A stretch of DNA of 64,000 bases. Source: Roseobacter cerasinus. GTDB taxonomy: Bacteria > Pseudomonadota > Alphaproteobacteria > Rhodobacterales > Rhodobacteraceae. How positions within the stretch are numbered: position 1 is the stretch's first letter; the number at the start of each line of letters is the position of its first letter. This document shows positions 26,092-33,376 of the stretch, in pieces. The DNA is taken from the NCBI RefSeq assembly GCF_009811755.1, contig NZ_BLIV01000003.1:124001-188000 (forward strand), given 5' to 3'. The notes beneath the pieces are model-generated. The model ran no database searches. It saw only the letters and a list, made by a program, of their open reading frames with translations, and was not told the DNA's origin. A program made the translations under genes and the position numbers.

Positions 26092-26103
26092 CACCGTACG
26101 GTG
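26092..26103. promoter_or_regulatory. 12-bp perfect palindrome upstream of the GTA promoter
   Basis: CACCGTACGGTG is fully self-complementary. Its centre is about 67 bp before the predicted start of transcription, a usual site for an activator. The GTA activator GafA is known to act on the corresponding promoter in Rhodobacter capsulatus, but whether this palindrome is its site is a guess. A second dyad, GACGG-C-CCGTC, lies at 26053-26063 inside a larger hairpin (26041-26074). Confidence 0.45.
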
Positions 26104-26129
26104 GTCCCCTCTTAACAATTTGATTTTTC

Positions 26130-26158
26130 TTGACTTTGCGTGCGCTGATCCGTATAAC
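26130..26158 (+). promoter_or_regulatory. predicted sigma70-type promoter of the GTA operon
   Basis: TTGACT (26130-26135) and TATAAC (26153-26158) match the -35 and -10 consensus at five of six bases each, with an ideal 17-bp spacer. Transcription should start near 26165, about 100 bases before the first GTA codon. A strong terminator follows only ~20 bases later. Confidence 0.72.
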
Positions 26159-26184
26159 TTGTGACACGCTAGAAGAAGTGGGCG

Positions 26185-26220
26185 AACGACCCCGGGAGTA
26201 ATCCCGTTGGGTCGTTTTTT
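26185..26220 (+). terminator. strong intrinsic terminator inside the GTA leader (possible attenuator)
   Basis: AACGACCC pairs with GGGTCGTT, and inside it CGGGA pairs with TCCCG around a GTAA loop, with two unpaired T. Six T follow (26215-26220). It lies between the predicted promoter and the first gene, so without read-through the RNA would be about 55 bases long. It could instead simply end transcripts arriving from mltG. Confidence 0.8.
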
Positions 26221-26225
26221 CGTTT

Positions 26226-26255
26226 CTCTCGTGCGGAGACTACGCGCATGAGAGG
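26226..26255 (+). promoter_or_regulatory. hairpin covering the g1 ribosome-binding site
   Basis: CTCTCGTGCG (26226-26235) can pair with CGCATGAGAG (26245-26254) with one G-T pair. The right arm contains GAGAGG (26250-26255), the only good Shine-Dalgarno for the g1 ATG at 26266. Folding would hide it, so translation of the first GTA gene may depend on opening this stem. Confidence 0.5.
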
Positions 26256-26265
26256 TAGAACCTGA

Positions 26266-26610
26266 ATGACCTTAATCACCCCGGAGCACGTAGAGTCGCA
26301 GACCGAAGATCTTTTGAATTCGGTCCTCGGTTCCATCAGAGATTTGCGGAAAGAACTGGAAGGCCTGAAAGAACGGGTCCGCGCAACGGATGGAGCTGCG
26401 ACAGCGCAAGGGTCCAAGACCGTGATGCAGGCTGCATCGCTGCTGGAGACCTGTCAGAAAGTGGAGAACCGCCTTGTCGAATGTCGAAGCAAACATGCAG
26501 GGATCGCCCAAGGGGGCTATGCCCTCGATCTCGAAAAAGCACGGGCTACGATTTGCGGCAAGCTGGATAAGCTCCGCGCCACGCGATCTACAGGAGCAAT
26601 TTCTGAATGA
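26266..26610 (+). CDS. g1: GTA small terminase subunit (gene g1)
   Basis: This 114-residue, largely helical protein (SQTEDLLNSVLGSIRDLRKELEGLKERV) has the size and position of gene g1 of the Rhodobacter capsulatus GTA, shown to be the small terminase. It would form a ring that brings host DNA to the large terminase; in GTAs it is thought not to recognise a specific site, so any chromosomal DNA is packaged. The g2 reading frame overlaps its 3' end by about 90 bases. The upstream leader is unusually structured. Confidence 0.85.
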   Translation: MTLITPEHVESQTEDLLNSVLGSIRDLRKELEGLKERVRATDGAATAQGSKTVMQAASLLETCQKVENRLVECRSKHAGIAQGGYALDLEKARATICGKLDKLRATRSTGAISE

Positions 26611-27889
26611 CCTTGATGAGGGAGAGCTTATGGCTCTCCCTTTTTTGTTCGAGTTCTGGGCGATGGAGCATCAGCTGCCGCCGGAGGGAGACTGGCGGTC
26701 GTGGGTGATCATGGGCGGGCGCGGTGCGGGGAAGACGCGCGCCGGGGCCGAGTGGGTGCGGGCGCAGGTTGAGGGCGCGCGACCGATGGATGAGGGACGG
26801 GCGCGCCGGGTCGCGCTTGTGGGGGAGACCGTGGACCAGGTCCGCGAGGTGATGATTTTTGGCGAAAGCGGGATACTGGCGTGTTCGCCACCGGATCGCT
26901 GTCCGACGTGGGAGGCGGGGCGCAAGCGGCTTGTCTGGCCCAATGGGGCGATTGCGACGGTGCATTCGGCCTTTGACCCGGAAGGGTTGCGGGGGCCGCA
27001 GTTTGATGCGGCCTGGGTCGATGAGCTAGCCAAGTGGAAGAAGGCCGAGGCCACCTGGGATATGCTGCAGTTTGCACTGCGGTTGGGGGATAAACCGCAG
27101 GTTTGTGTGACGACCACGCCGCGGAATGTGGGCGTGTTGAAGGCACTGTTGCAGTCGCCCTCGACGGTGGTGACGCAGGCGCCGACGGAGGCCAATGCGG
27201 CGAACCTCGCGGCCTCGTTTCTGGAGGAGGTGCGCGCGCGCTATGAGGGCACGCGGCTGGGGCGGCAGGAGCTGGATGGCGTCTTGCTGGAGGATGCGGA
27301 AGGGGCGCTTTGGACCTCAGCCGGGATTGAGAGCTGCCGGGTGCGCAAGCTGCCGGAGCTGGACCGGATTGTTGTGGCCCTTGATCCTGCGACGACGGGC
27401 AATGCGGGGTCTGATGAATGTGGGATCGTTGTGGCCGGTGTCAGGATGAGCGGACCGCCGCAGGATTGGAAGGCCACGGTGATTGCCGACTGTACGGTTG
27501 CGGGCGCAACGCCTGCGGGCTGGGCGCAGGCAGCGATTTCGGCCATGGAGCGCTTTGGCGCGGACCGGCTGGTGGCGGAAGTGAACCAGGGTGGGCAGAT
27601 GGTGGGGGAAGTGCTGCGTCAGGTGGATCCGCTGGTGCCCTACAAGGGGGTGCACGCGAGCCGGGGCAAGGTTGCGCGGGCTGAGCCCATCGCTGCGCTT
27701 TATGAGCAAGGGCGGGTCCGGCATATGCCGGGTCTTGACGATCTGGAAGACCAGATGTGCCGTATGACCTTGCAGGGCTATGAGGGCAAGGGGTCGCCTG
27801 ATCGGGTTGATGCGCTGGTCTGGGCGCTGCATGAATTGATGATCGAACCGGCGGCCAAATGGCGGGCGCCGCGCGTACGGTCCCTTTAA
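26519..27889 (+). CDS. g2: GTA large terminase (gene g2)
   Basis: The packaging motor ATPase/nuclease has Walker A GGRGAGKT, Walker B in FDAAWVDELAKW, a coupling motif CVTTTPR and, in the C-terminal RNase H-like nuclease, VVALDPATT and GADRLVAEVN-like segments (FGADRLVAEVNQGG). The start is uncertain: the ATG at 26519 has GGGGG two bases before it, while 26495 (ATG) and 26474 (TTG) are in-frame alternatives, all overlapping g1. It works with g1 and the portal to fill heads with about one head-full of host DNA. Confidence 0.93.
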   Translation: MPSISKKHGLRFAASWISSAPRDLQEQFLNDLDEGELMALPFLFEFWAMEHQLPPEGDWRSWVIMGGRGAGKTRAGAEWVRAQVEGARPMDEGRARRVALVGETVDQVREVMIFGESGILACSPPDRCPTWEAGRKRLVWPNGAIATVHSAFDPEGLRGPQFDAAWVDELAKWKKAEATWDMLQFALRLGDKPQVCVTTTPRNVGVLKALLQSPSTVVTQAPTEANAANLAASFLEEVRARYEGTRLGRQELDGVLLEDAEGALWTSAGIESCRVRKLPELDRIVVALDPATTGNAGSDECGIVVAGVRMSGPPQDWKATVIADCTVAGATPAGWAQAAISAMERFGADRLVAEVNQGGQMVGEVLRQVDPLVPYKGVHASRGKVARAEPIAALYEQGRVRHMPGLDDLEDQMCRMTLQGYEGKGSPDRVDALVWALHELMIEPAAKWRAPRVRSL

Positions 27890-27935
27890 CCGCTCGGTAA
27901 CATTCGGGCGTTGAGCCAAGCCTGTAGGGGCACGG

Positions 27936-27951
27936 GGCAGCGTACGCTGCC
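27936..27951. promoter_or_regulatory. 16-bp perfect palindrome between GTA genes g2 and g3
   Basis: GGCAGCGTACGCTGCC is fully self-complementary and sits in the 178-bp gap between terminase and portal genes. It shares the core CGTACG with the palindrome upstream of the GTA promoter. It could be an internal operator or an RNA hairpin; no T-run follows. Confidence 0.5.
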
Positions 27952-28067
27952 TTCTCACCTTTGAAATCGGAAATCGCCAGACTGTGGGCAAGCAAGATCA
28001 GCCGCCCGCGCCGATCTTTTGCGCGGGTGCAACTGACCCGCCGGCGAGCAACGAAGGAGCAGACAAC

Positions 28068-29246
28068 ATGGTTTTTGACTTTCTAAAACGCGGTGCGGTG
28101 AGTGAAGCACCCGAACAGAAAGCGAGCGCCGCCGGGCCGGTTGTGGCCTATCAGACCTCGGGCCGCGTGGCCTGGAGCCCGCGCGATGCGGTGTCACTGA
28201 CCCGGACGGGGTTTTCCAGCAATCCGGTGGGGTTTCGGTCGGTCAAGCTGATCGCCGAGGCGGCGGCGGCGCTGCCGCTGGTGCTGCAGGACACCGAGCA
28301 GCGCTATGACATTCATCCGGTGATCGACCTTGTGGCGCGTCCGAACCCGATGCAGGGCCGGGCGGAGTTGCTGGAGGCGCTGTATGCGCAGCTGCTGCTG
28401 AACGGGAATGGCTATGTCGAGGCGGTGGCAGGGGATGAGGGCCTCCCGGTTGAACTGCATGTGCTGCGCTCGGACCGGATGAGCGTGGTGCCCGGCGGGG
28501 ACGGTTGGCCGGTGGCCTATGAATACGCCGTGGGCGGGCGTAAGCACCGGTTTGATGTCACGGGCGCGCGGGTGCCGGTGTGTCACATCAAGAATTTCCA
28601 CCCGCAGGATGACCACTATGGCTTTAGCCCGATGCAGGCGGCAGCCATGGCCGTGGATGTGCATAATTCGGCCAGCCGTTGGTCGAAGGCTTTGCTCGAC
28701 AACGCGGCGCGGCCTTCGGGCGCGATTGTTTATCGCGGGGCTGAGGGGCAGGGCACCATGGCGCCGGACCAATACGAACGGCTGGTGCATGAGATGGAGA
28801 GCCATCATCAGGGCGCGCGCAATGCGGGCCGCCCGATGCTACTGGAAGGCGGACTGGACTGGAAACCGATGGGCTTTTCGCCTTCGGACATGGAGTTCCA
28901 GAAGAGCAAGGATGCCGCCGCACGCGAGATCGCGCTGGCCTTTGGGGTGCCGCCGATGCTGCTAGGCATTCAGGGGGACGCGACTTACGCGAATTATCAG
29001 GAGGCGAACCGGGCGTTCTATCGCCTGACGGTTCTGCCGCTGGCCACGCGGGTCACGGCGGCGCTGGCGCATTGGATTGCGGGGTTCACGGGAGCGCCGC
29101 TGGTGCTGAAGCCGGATCTGGACCAGGTGCCTGCGTTGGCGGCGGAACGCGATGCGCAGTGGAGCCGGGTGAGCCAGGCGGATTTCCTCACGCAGGCGGA
29201 GAAACGCGCGCTGCTGGGTCTGCCTGCGGAGGGAGGTGCCGCGTGA
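28068..29246 (+). CDS. g3: GTA portal protein (gene g3)
   Basis: This 392-residue HK97-type portal starts at the ATG at 28068, preceded by GAAGGAGC; an in-frame upstream extension to 27984 lacks such a site. Family signatures include FRSVKLIAEAAAALPL, the central MLLEGGLDWKPMGFSPSDMEF (key part WKPMGFSPSDMEF), and AAAREIALAFGVPPMLLGI. Twelve copies form the DNA entry channel at one head vertex and join head to tail. Its stop overlaps the start of g3.5 by four bases (GTGA). Confidence 0.95.
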   Translation: MVFDFLKRGAVSEAPEQKASAAGPVVAYQTSGRVAWSPRDAVSLTRTGFSSNPVGFRSVKLIAEAAAALPLVLQDTEQRYDIHPVIDLVARPNPMQGRAELLEALYAQLLLNGNGYVEAVAGDEGLPVELHVLRSDRMSVVPGGDGWPVAYEYAVGGRKHRFDVTGARVPVCHIKNFHPQDDHYGFSPMQAAAMAVDVHNSASRWSKALLDNAARPSGAIVYRGAEGQGTMAPDQYERLVHEMESHHQGARNAGRPMLLEGGLDWKPMGFSPSDMEFQKSKDAAAREIALAFGVPPMLLGIQGDATYANYQEANRAFYRLTVLPLATRVTAALAHWIAGFTGAPLVLKPDLDQVPALAAERDAQWSRVSQADFLTQAEKRALLGLPAEGGAA

Positions 29247-29545
29247 GCTCCGCGGAGAAAAAGTCGTTCAACCAGCATGTGATCTACCCGTTTGACGACT
29301 TTGAGAACGTCTTTCAACGGATTGATCAGCGCATGACGGCGATTGAACGCGCCACCGTCCTGCTGGAGCGGGAGCTCGCCGTGGCGGAGGAGAAACGCAA
29401 GTTCGTGGAGCAGCGGTTCAACCAGGTGGACACGCGGCTGGACCGGATCGACGGGCATATCTCGCGGCTGGTCTGGTTGATCATCGCGACCATCGTGGGG
29501 GGGCTGATGTCCTTCATCATGCGGGGCGCGATGTTTGGGCCGTGA
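29243..29545 (+). CDS. g3.5: GTA gene g3.5, small membrane-anchored or coiled-coil protein
   Basis: Starting at the GTG at 29243, within the portal stop codon and after GGGAGG, the protein is 100 residues. It has a charged, heptad-rich helix (DQRMTAIERATVLLERELAVAEEKRKF), then a hydrophobic C-terminal helix (LVWLIIATIVGGLMSFIM). The position between portal and protease matches g3.5 of the Rhodobacter capsulatus GTA, whose role is not known to me. The C-terminal helix suggests membrane attachment or a role in head assembly. Confidence 0.8.
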   Translation: MSSAEKKSFNQHVIYPFDDFENVFQRIDQRMTAIERATVLLERELAVAEEKRKFVEQRFNQVDTRLDRIDGHISRLVWLIIATIVGGLMSFIMRGAMFGP

Positions 29546-29623
29546 GATCGCCGCCCTGCTTTTTGCCAATGACGGTCGGGTGCGCCCCGGCCCTCGCATT
29601 CCCACTCAACGAGGAGAGTGACT

Positions 29624-30181
29624 ATGGATATCGACACCGGACTGGAGCGCAAGTTCGCTCGTTTCGGCGGCCCGCTGGAGGTGGAGGACGGCTGCGTGAT
29701 CAGCGGCTATGCCAGCCTCTTTGGCGCGGTTGATCAGGGCAATGACGTTGTGGCGGAAGGCGCTTATGCGGCCTCTCTGAGTGCGCTGGCGGCCAAAGGC
29801 GGCAAGGTCAAGATGCTGTGGCAGCATGACCCCGCGCAGCCCATCGGAATCTGGGATGAGGTGCGCGAGGATGCCAAGGGCCTGTGGGTTAAAGGCCGTT
29901 TGCTGGAGAGCGTGGCCAAGGGCCGTGAGGCGGCGGCGCTGATCGAGGCGGGTGCGATTGACGGTCTGTCCATCGGCTACCGGACGCGCAAGGCCACCAA
30001 GAATTCCAAGGGCCAGAGGCTCTTGCAGGAACTGGAGCTTTGGGAGGTGTCGCTGGTGACCTTCCCGATGCTGCCCAGTGCGCGGGTTGCGGGCAAGTCC
30101 GGTGAGACCGAGCTTGATCGTTCCCTGCGCGACATGGCCGCCGTCTTTGCAGGCGCGCGCGCCGATCTGGCGCGCCGTTAA
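29624..30181 (+). CDS. g4: GTA prohead protease (gene g4)
   Basis: This 185-residue HK97-type (U35) prohead protease has FARFGGPLEVEDGCVISGYAS near the start, the catalytic His in MLWQHDPAQPIG and the Ser/Gly region DGLSIGYR, followed by LWEVSLVTFPM. It cleaves the N-terminal delta domain of the major capsid protein during head maturation. The ATG at 29624 lies eight bases after GAGGA; a GTG two codons upstream is within the ribosome-binding site. Confidence 0.95.
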   Translation: MDIDTGLERKFARFGGPLEVEDGCVISGYASLFGAVDQGNDVVAEGAYAASLSALAAKGGKVKMLWQHDPAQPIGIWDEVREDAKGLWVKGRLLESVAKGREAAALIEAGAIDGLSIGYRTRKATKNSKGQRLLQELELWEVSLVTFPMLPSARVAGKSGETELDRSLRDMAAVFAGARADLARR

Positions 30182-30201
30182 CGCGCAGCTGTCGTCCCGG
30201 T

Positions 30202-30221
30202 CGCGCGGGAACGTTCGCGCG
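30202..30221 (+). promoter_or_regulatory. GC-rich hairpin before the major capsid gene
   Basis: CGCGCG (30202-30207) pairs with CGCGCG (30216-30221) around eight bases, 29 bp before the capsid start. It may mark an mRNA processing boundary or protect the 5' end of the capsid message. Confidence 0.4.
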
Positions 30222-30250
30222 GCCCTTACACACCAACAAGAGGATTTGCC

Positions 30251-31429
30251 ATGAGCAAGACCGAATGCAAAGCGGCGGGCGGGGACCCGATGAGCCCCGC
30301 TGAGGATGTCAGGCAGGCCGTGACCGGCTTTGTCACTGATTTCAAACGCTTTCAAGACGATATCGACATGAAACTTCAACAGACAGAAGAGCGACTGACC
30401 ATGCTTGACAAAAAGACATTGACCTCACAGCGCAGCCCCCTTGGCGGAGCCATCGACGCGGGCGCGCCGCATCAGAAAGCGTTCAACGCCTATTTGCGTT
30501 CGGGTGATGACGATGGCCTGCGCGGCCTGGAAATGGATGTGAAATCGCTGTCTACGGCAGTGAATTCCGACGGCGGCTATCTGGTTGATCCGCAGACGTC
30601 CGAAACGGTGAAGTCGGTGCTGAATGCGACCGCCTCCATCCGCTCCATCGCGGCGGTGGTGAATGTCGAAGCGACATCCTACGACGTGCTTGTGGACCAC
30701 ACCGATGTGGGCGCGGGCTGGGCCACCGAAGCGGGCACAACCGCTGAGACGGACACACCGCAGATTGATCGGATCACCATTCCGCTGCACGAGCTGAGCG
30801 CACTGCCGAAAGCCTCGCAGCGTCTGCTGGACGACAGCGCCTTTGACATCGAGACCTGGCTCGCGGCCCGCATCGCGGACAAATTCGCCCGCGCCGAAGC
30901 GGCAGCCTTCATCAATGGTGATGGCATCGACAAGCCCAAGGGCATTCTGGACCACACCTCGGTCGACAACGACGTCTGGACCTGGGGCACCATTGGTTAC
31001 GTGCCGACCGGCGTTGCAGGTGACGTGACAGCGGATGCGATCATTGATCTGGTCTACGCGCTGGGGGCCGAATACCGCGCCAACGCGACCTTTGTGCTGA
31101 ACTCCAAGACCGCCGGTCTGGTGCGCAAGCTGAAAGACAATGATGGCCGTTTCCTGTGGTCGGACGGTCTGGCTGCGGCTGAGCCTGCGCGTCTGATGGG
31201 CTATCCGGTGGTGATCGCCGAGGATATGCCGGATGCCGCCATCGATGCGACCGCGATTGCCTTTGGTGATTTCTCTGTTGGCTACACCATTGCCGAGCGT
31301 CCGGACCTGCGCGTGCTGCGTGACCCGTTCAGCGCCAAGCCACATGTGCTCTTCTATGCAACCAAGCGTGTGGGCGGCGATGTGAGCGACTTTGCCGCGA
31401 TCAAACTGCTGAAATTCGGCACCTCCTAA
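30251..31429 (+). CDS. g5: GTA major capsid protein, HK97 fold (gene g5)
   Basis: This 392-residue capsid protein has an N-terminal helical delta domain (~1-110, FQDDIDMKLQQTEERLTMLDKK as its coiled coil, key part QQTEERLTML), normally removed by the g4 protease, then the HK97 core (STAVNSDGGYLVDPQTS, FARAEAAAFINGDG, LMGYPVVIAEDMP, FGDFSVGYTIAERP). It builds the small GTA head. An AAGAGG site precedes the ATG. Strong hairpins lie both before (30202) and just after (31444) the gene, consistent with its need for high expression. Confidence 0.96.
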   Translation: MSKTECKAAGGDPMSPAEDVRQAVTGFVTDFKRFQDDIDMKLQQTEERLTMLDKKTLTSQRSPLGGAIDAGAPHQKAFNAYLRSGDDDGLRGLEMDVKSLSTAVNSDGGYLVDPQTSETVKSVLNATASIRSIAAVVNVEATSYDVLVDHTDVGAGWATEAGTTAETDTPQIDRITIPLHELSALPKASQRLLDDSAFDIETWLAARIADKFARAEAAAFINGDGIDKPKGILDHTSVDNDVWTWGTIGYVPTGVAGDVTADAIIDLVYALGAEYRANATFVLNSKTAGLVRKLKDNDGRFLWSDGLAAAEPARLMGYPVVIAEDMPDAAIDATAIAFGDFSVGYTIAERPDLRVLRDPFSAKPHVLFYATKRVGGDVSDFAAIKLLKFGTS

Positions 31430-31443
31430 GGGTGGTGACGATA

Positions 31444-31471
31444 CCGGCGCGGGGGATGCCCCTCGCGCCGG
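31444..31471 (+). promoter_or_regulatory. very stable hairpin 14 bp after the major capsid gene
   Basis: CCGGCGCG-GGGG (31444-31455) pairs with CCCC-T-CGCGCCGG (31459-31471), twelve pairs with one bulged T and a 3-base loop. There is no T-run, so it would act as a 3' stabiliser or partial attenuator between capsid and g6 messages rather than as a full terminator. Confidence 0.6.
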
Positions 31472-31590
31472 GCCGGGTGCGCGCCGGGACGTTTGTGTTG
31501 TCTAGCTGCTCCCCTCCGACCGAGCAATGCAGATGGGTGCGCGCCCGGTTTCCGGGTGGGGAAGCACAGTGAATTTGGAGACATTCGACG

Positions 31591-32190
31591 ATGATGTTGA
31601 TCGAAGAAACGACCGTGCCGGATGTGGCGCTCCCGATTGAGGCCTTCAAGGCGCACCTGCGGCTGGGCACCGGCTTTGGTCAGGAGAGCGTGCAGGATGA
31701 AGTCCTGGGAGGGTTTTTGCGAGCGGCAATGGCCGCGATTGAATCGCGCACCGGCAAGATACTGATGACGCGGACTTTCAGCTGGTCGCTGACCTTCTGG
31801 CGGGACCGCGATTGCCAGGTGCTGCCGGTGGCGCCGATCACAGCGGTGACGCGCCTGGCGCTGGTGACTCGCGATGGAACGACAACAGAGATTGCCGCCG
31901 ATCAGTATTGGCTGGAGCAAGACAGCCAGCGCCCGCGTTTGCGGGCTGTGGGCGCGCGTCTGCCGAACATCCCCCAAGCCGGATCGGCCGTGGTGGAGTT
32001 CGAGGCCGGGTTTGGCGCGGACTGGAGCGCGTTGCCGGCGGATCTGAGCCAGGCGGTGTTCCTGCTGGCCGCGCATTACTACGAATATCGCGACGAGACG
32101 TCGCTGCAGGAGGGCAGCATGCCCTTTGGCGTGAGCAGCCTGATCGAGCGCTATAAGGCGTTGCGCATCGGCGGCGGAGCACGCCGATGA
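31591..32190 (+). CDS. g6: GTA head-tail adaptor (gene g6)
   Basis: This 199-residue protein resembles the HK97 gp6 / phage connector family: PIEAFKAHLRLG at the start, FLRAAMAAIESRTGKIL, and WSLTFWRDRDCQVLPVAPITAVTRL (key part VLPVAPITAVTRL), ending in AVFLLAAHYYEYRDE. It docks below the portal as the first ring of the neck. The stop overlaps the g7 start by four bases. Tandem ATGs at 31591 and 31594 are equally possible starts. Confidence 0.88.
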   Translation: MMLIEETTVPDVALPIEAFKAHLRLGTGFGQESVQDEVLGGFLRAAMAAIESRTGKILMTRTFSWSLTFWRDRDCQVLPVAPITAVTRLALVTRDGTTTEIAADQYWLEQDSQRPRLRAVGARLPNIPQAGSAVVEFEAGFGADWSALPADLSQAVFLLAAHYYEYRDETSLQEGSMPFGVSSLIERYKALRIGGGARR

Positions 32191-32525
32191 CCGCGCCGCG
32201 ACTGAACCGGAAGCTTGTGCTTGAGGCCCCGTCGCGGCTGGAAGACGGCGCGGGCGGATATGTGGAAAGCTGGCAGGCGCTGGGCACCCTTTGGGCGCAG
32301 GTGCTGCCGCGCTCGGGCCGCGAGGCGGCGCTGGTAGGTGTCGCGATCTCGGCGACAAGCTACCGCGTGGTTGTGCGCGGCGCGCCGGAAGGGGATGCGC
32401 AGCGCCCGGTTCCGGGCCAGCGGTTTCGCGAAGGTGCGCGGCTCTTTCACATTGAAGCGGTGGCCGAGCATGACGCGGACGGGCGTTACCTCACCTGCTT
32501 TGCATCTGAGGAGGCAGCGGTATGA
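32187..32525 (+). CDS. g7: GTA head completion / stopper protein (gene g7)
   Basis: This 112-residue protein belongs to the phage head-closure family: LNRKLVLEAPSRLEDGAGGYVESWQALGTLWAQV (key parts APSRLEDGAGG and WQALGTLWAQV) and RLFHIEAVAEHDADGRYLTC. It forms the ring below the adaptor that seals the filled head and connects to the tail. It overlaps g6 and g8 by four bases each, so g6-g7-g8 are translationally coupled. Confidence 0.88.
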   Translation: MTAPRLNRKLVLEAPSRLEDGAGGYVESWQALGTLWAQVLPRSGREAALVGVAISATSYRVVVRGAPEGDAQRPVPGQRFREGARLFHIEAVAEHDADGRYLTCFASEEAAV

Positions 32526-32932
32526 GCTATGCCATGTCGGGCGCGCTGCAGGCCGCCATTTACGACGCGCTGATCAATGATGGGGCTGTTGCCGCGCTGG
32601 TTGGCCCGCACGTCTATGACGCGGTGCCAAGCGGCGTGGTGCCCGAGACCTACGTCAGCCTTGGTCGCGAGCAGGTGCGCGATGCGTCTGATCAGACAGG
32701 GGATGGCGCGCTGCATGATCTGGAGATTTCGATCATCACGGCGCAGCCCGGATTTGCCGCTGCGAAGGACCTCGCAGGTGCCATTTCAGACGTGCTGCAT
32801 GATGCAGACCTGACCTTAAGTCGCGGGCGGCTGGTCTTTCTGAAGTTCCAGCGGGCCGATGCACGCCGGGTCGATGCCAACACGGGCCGCGAGATCCGCA
32901 TGCGCTTTCGCGCGCGGGTCGACGCTGACTAA
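32522..32932 (+). CDS. g8: GTA tail terminator, DUF3168 family (gene g8)
   Basis: This 136-residue DUF3168 protein has ALQAAIYDALINDGAVAALVG at its start (key part ALQAAIYDAL), the central PETYVSLGREQVRDASDQ and a beta-rich C-terminus. Proteins of this type cap the tail tube and join it to the neck. It starts within the g7 stop codon. A 28-bp gap with AGGAGA follows before the tail tube gene. Confidence 0.88.
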   Translation: MSYAMSGALQAAIYDALINDGAVAALVGPHVYDAVPSGVVPETYVSLGREQVRDASDQTGDGALHDLEISIITAQPGFAAAKDLAGAISDVLHDADLTLSRGRLVFLKFQRADARRVDANTGREIRMRFRARVDAD

Positions 32933-32960
32933 TCAACAGATTTCAAACAGGAGATAACCC

Positions 32961-33374
32961 ATGGGTGCTCAGAACGGAAAGGACCTTTTGATCAAGGTCG
33001 ACATGACGGACAACGGGTCCTTCACCACGCTTGCGGGTCTGCGCGCCACGCGGGTGAGTTTCAACGCCGAGACCATCGACGTGACCACATTGGAGAGCCA
33101 GGGCGGCTGGCGCGAGCTCTTGTCGGGGGCCGGGGTGCGGTCTGTCTCGATCAGCGGGTCGGGTGTGTTCCGCGATGCGGATACGGATGAGCGCGCGCGG
33201 CAGCTGTTCTTTGATGGCGAGGCGCCGAATTTTCAGGTGGTGATCCCTGATTTTGGGATTGTCGAGGGGCCGTTCCAGGTCACCTCCATCGAATATGGCG
33301 GCAGCCACAATGGCGAGGCGACCTATGAGCTGTCGCTGGCCAGCGCGGGTGCGCTCAGCTTTACGGTGATCTGA
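32961..33374 (+). CDS. g9: GTA major tail tube protein (gene g9)
   Basis: This 137-residue tail tube protein has the family start AQNGKDLLIKVD, then TTLAGLRATRVSFNAETIDVT (key part GLRATRVSFNAETID), TLESQGGWRELLSGAGVRSVS and a beta-rich core ending ALSFTVI. Stacked hexamers form the tail tube through which DNA passes. A separate AGGAGATAAC site precedes the ATG, which would allow higher translation than the coupled genes on both sides. Confidence 0.93.
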   Translation: MGAQNGKDLLIKVDMTDNGSFTTLAGLRATRVSFNAETIDVTTLESQGGWRELLSGAGVRSVSISGSGVFRDADTDERARQLFFDGEAPNFQVVIPDFGIVEGPFQVTSIEYGGSHNGEATYELSLASAGALSFTVI

Positions 33375-33376
33375 CC

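Noticed and set aside
25982-26265. CtrA site (TTAA-N7-TTAA) in the GTA leader
   Set aside because: TTAA occurs at 26085 and 26112, but the spacing is far from seven bases. CtrA control, known for GTAs, is probably indirect here.
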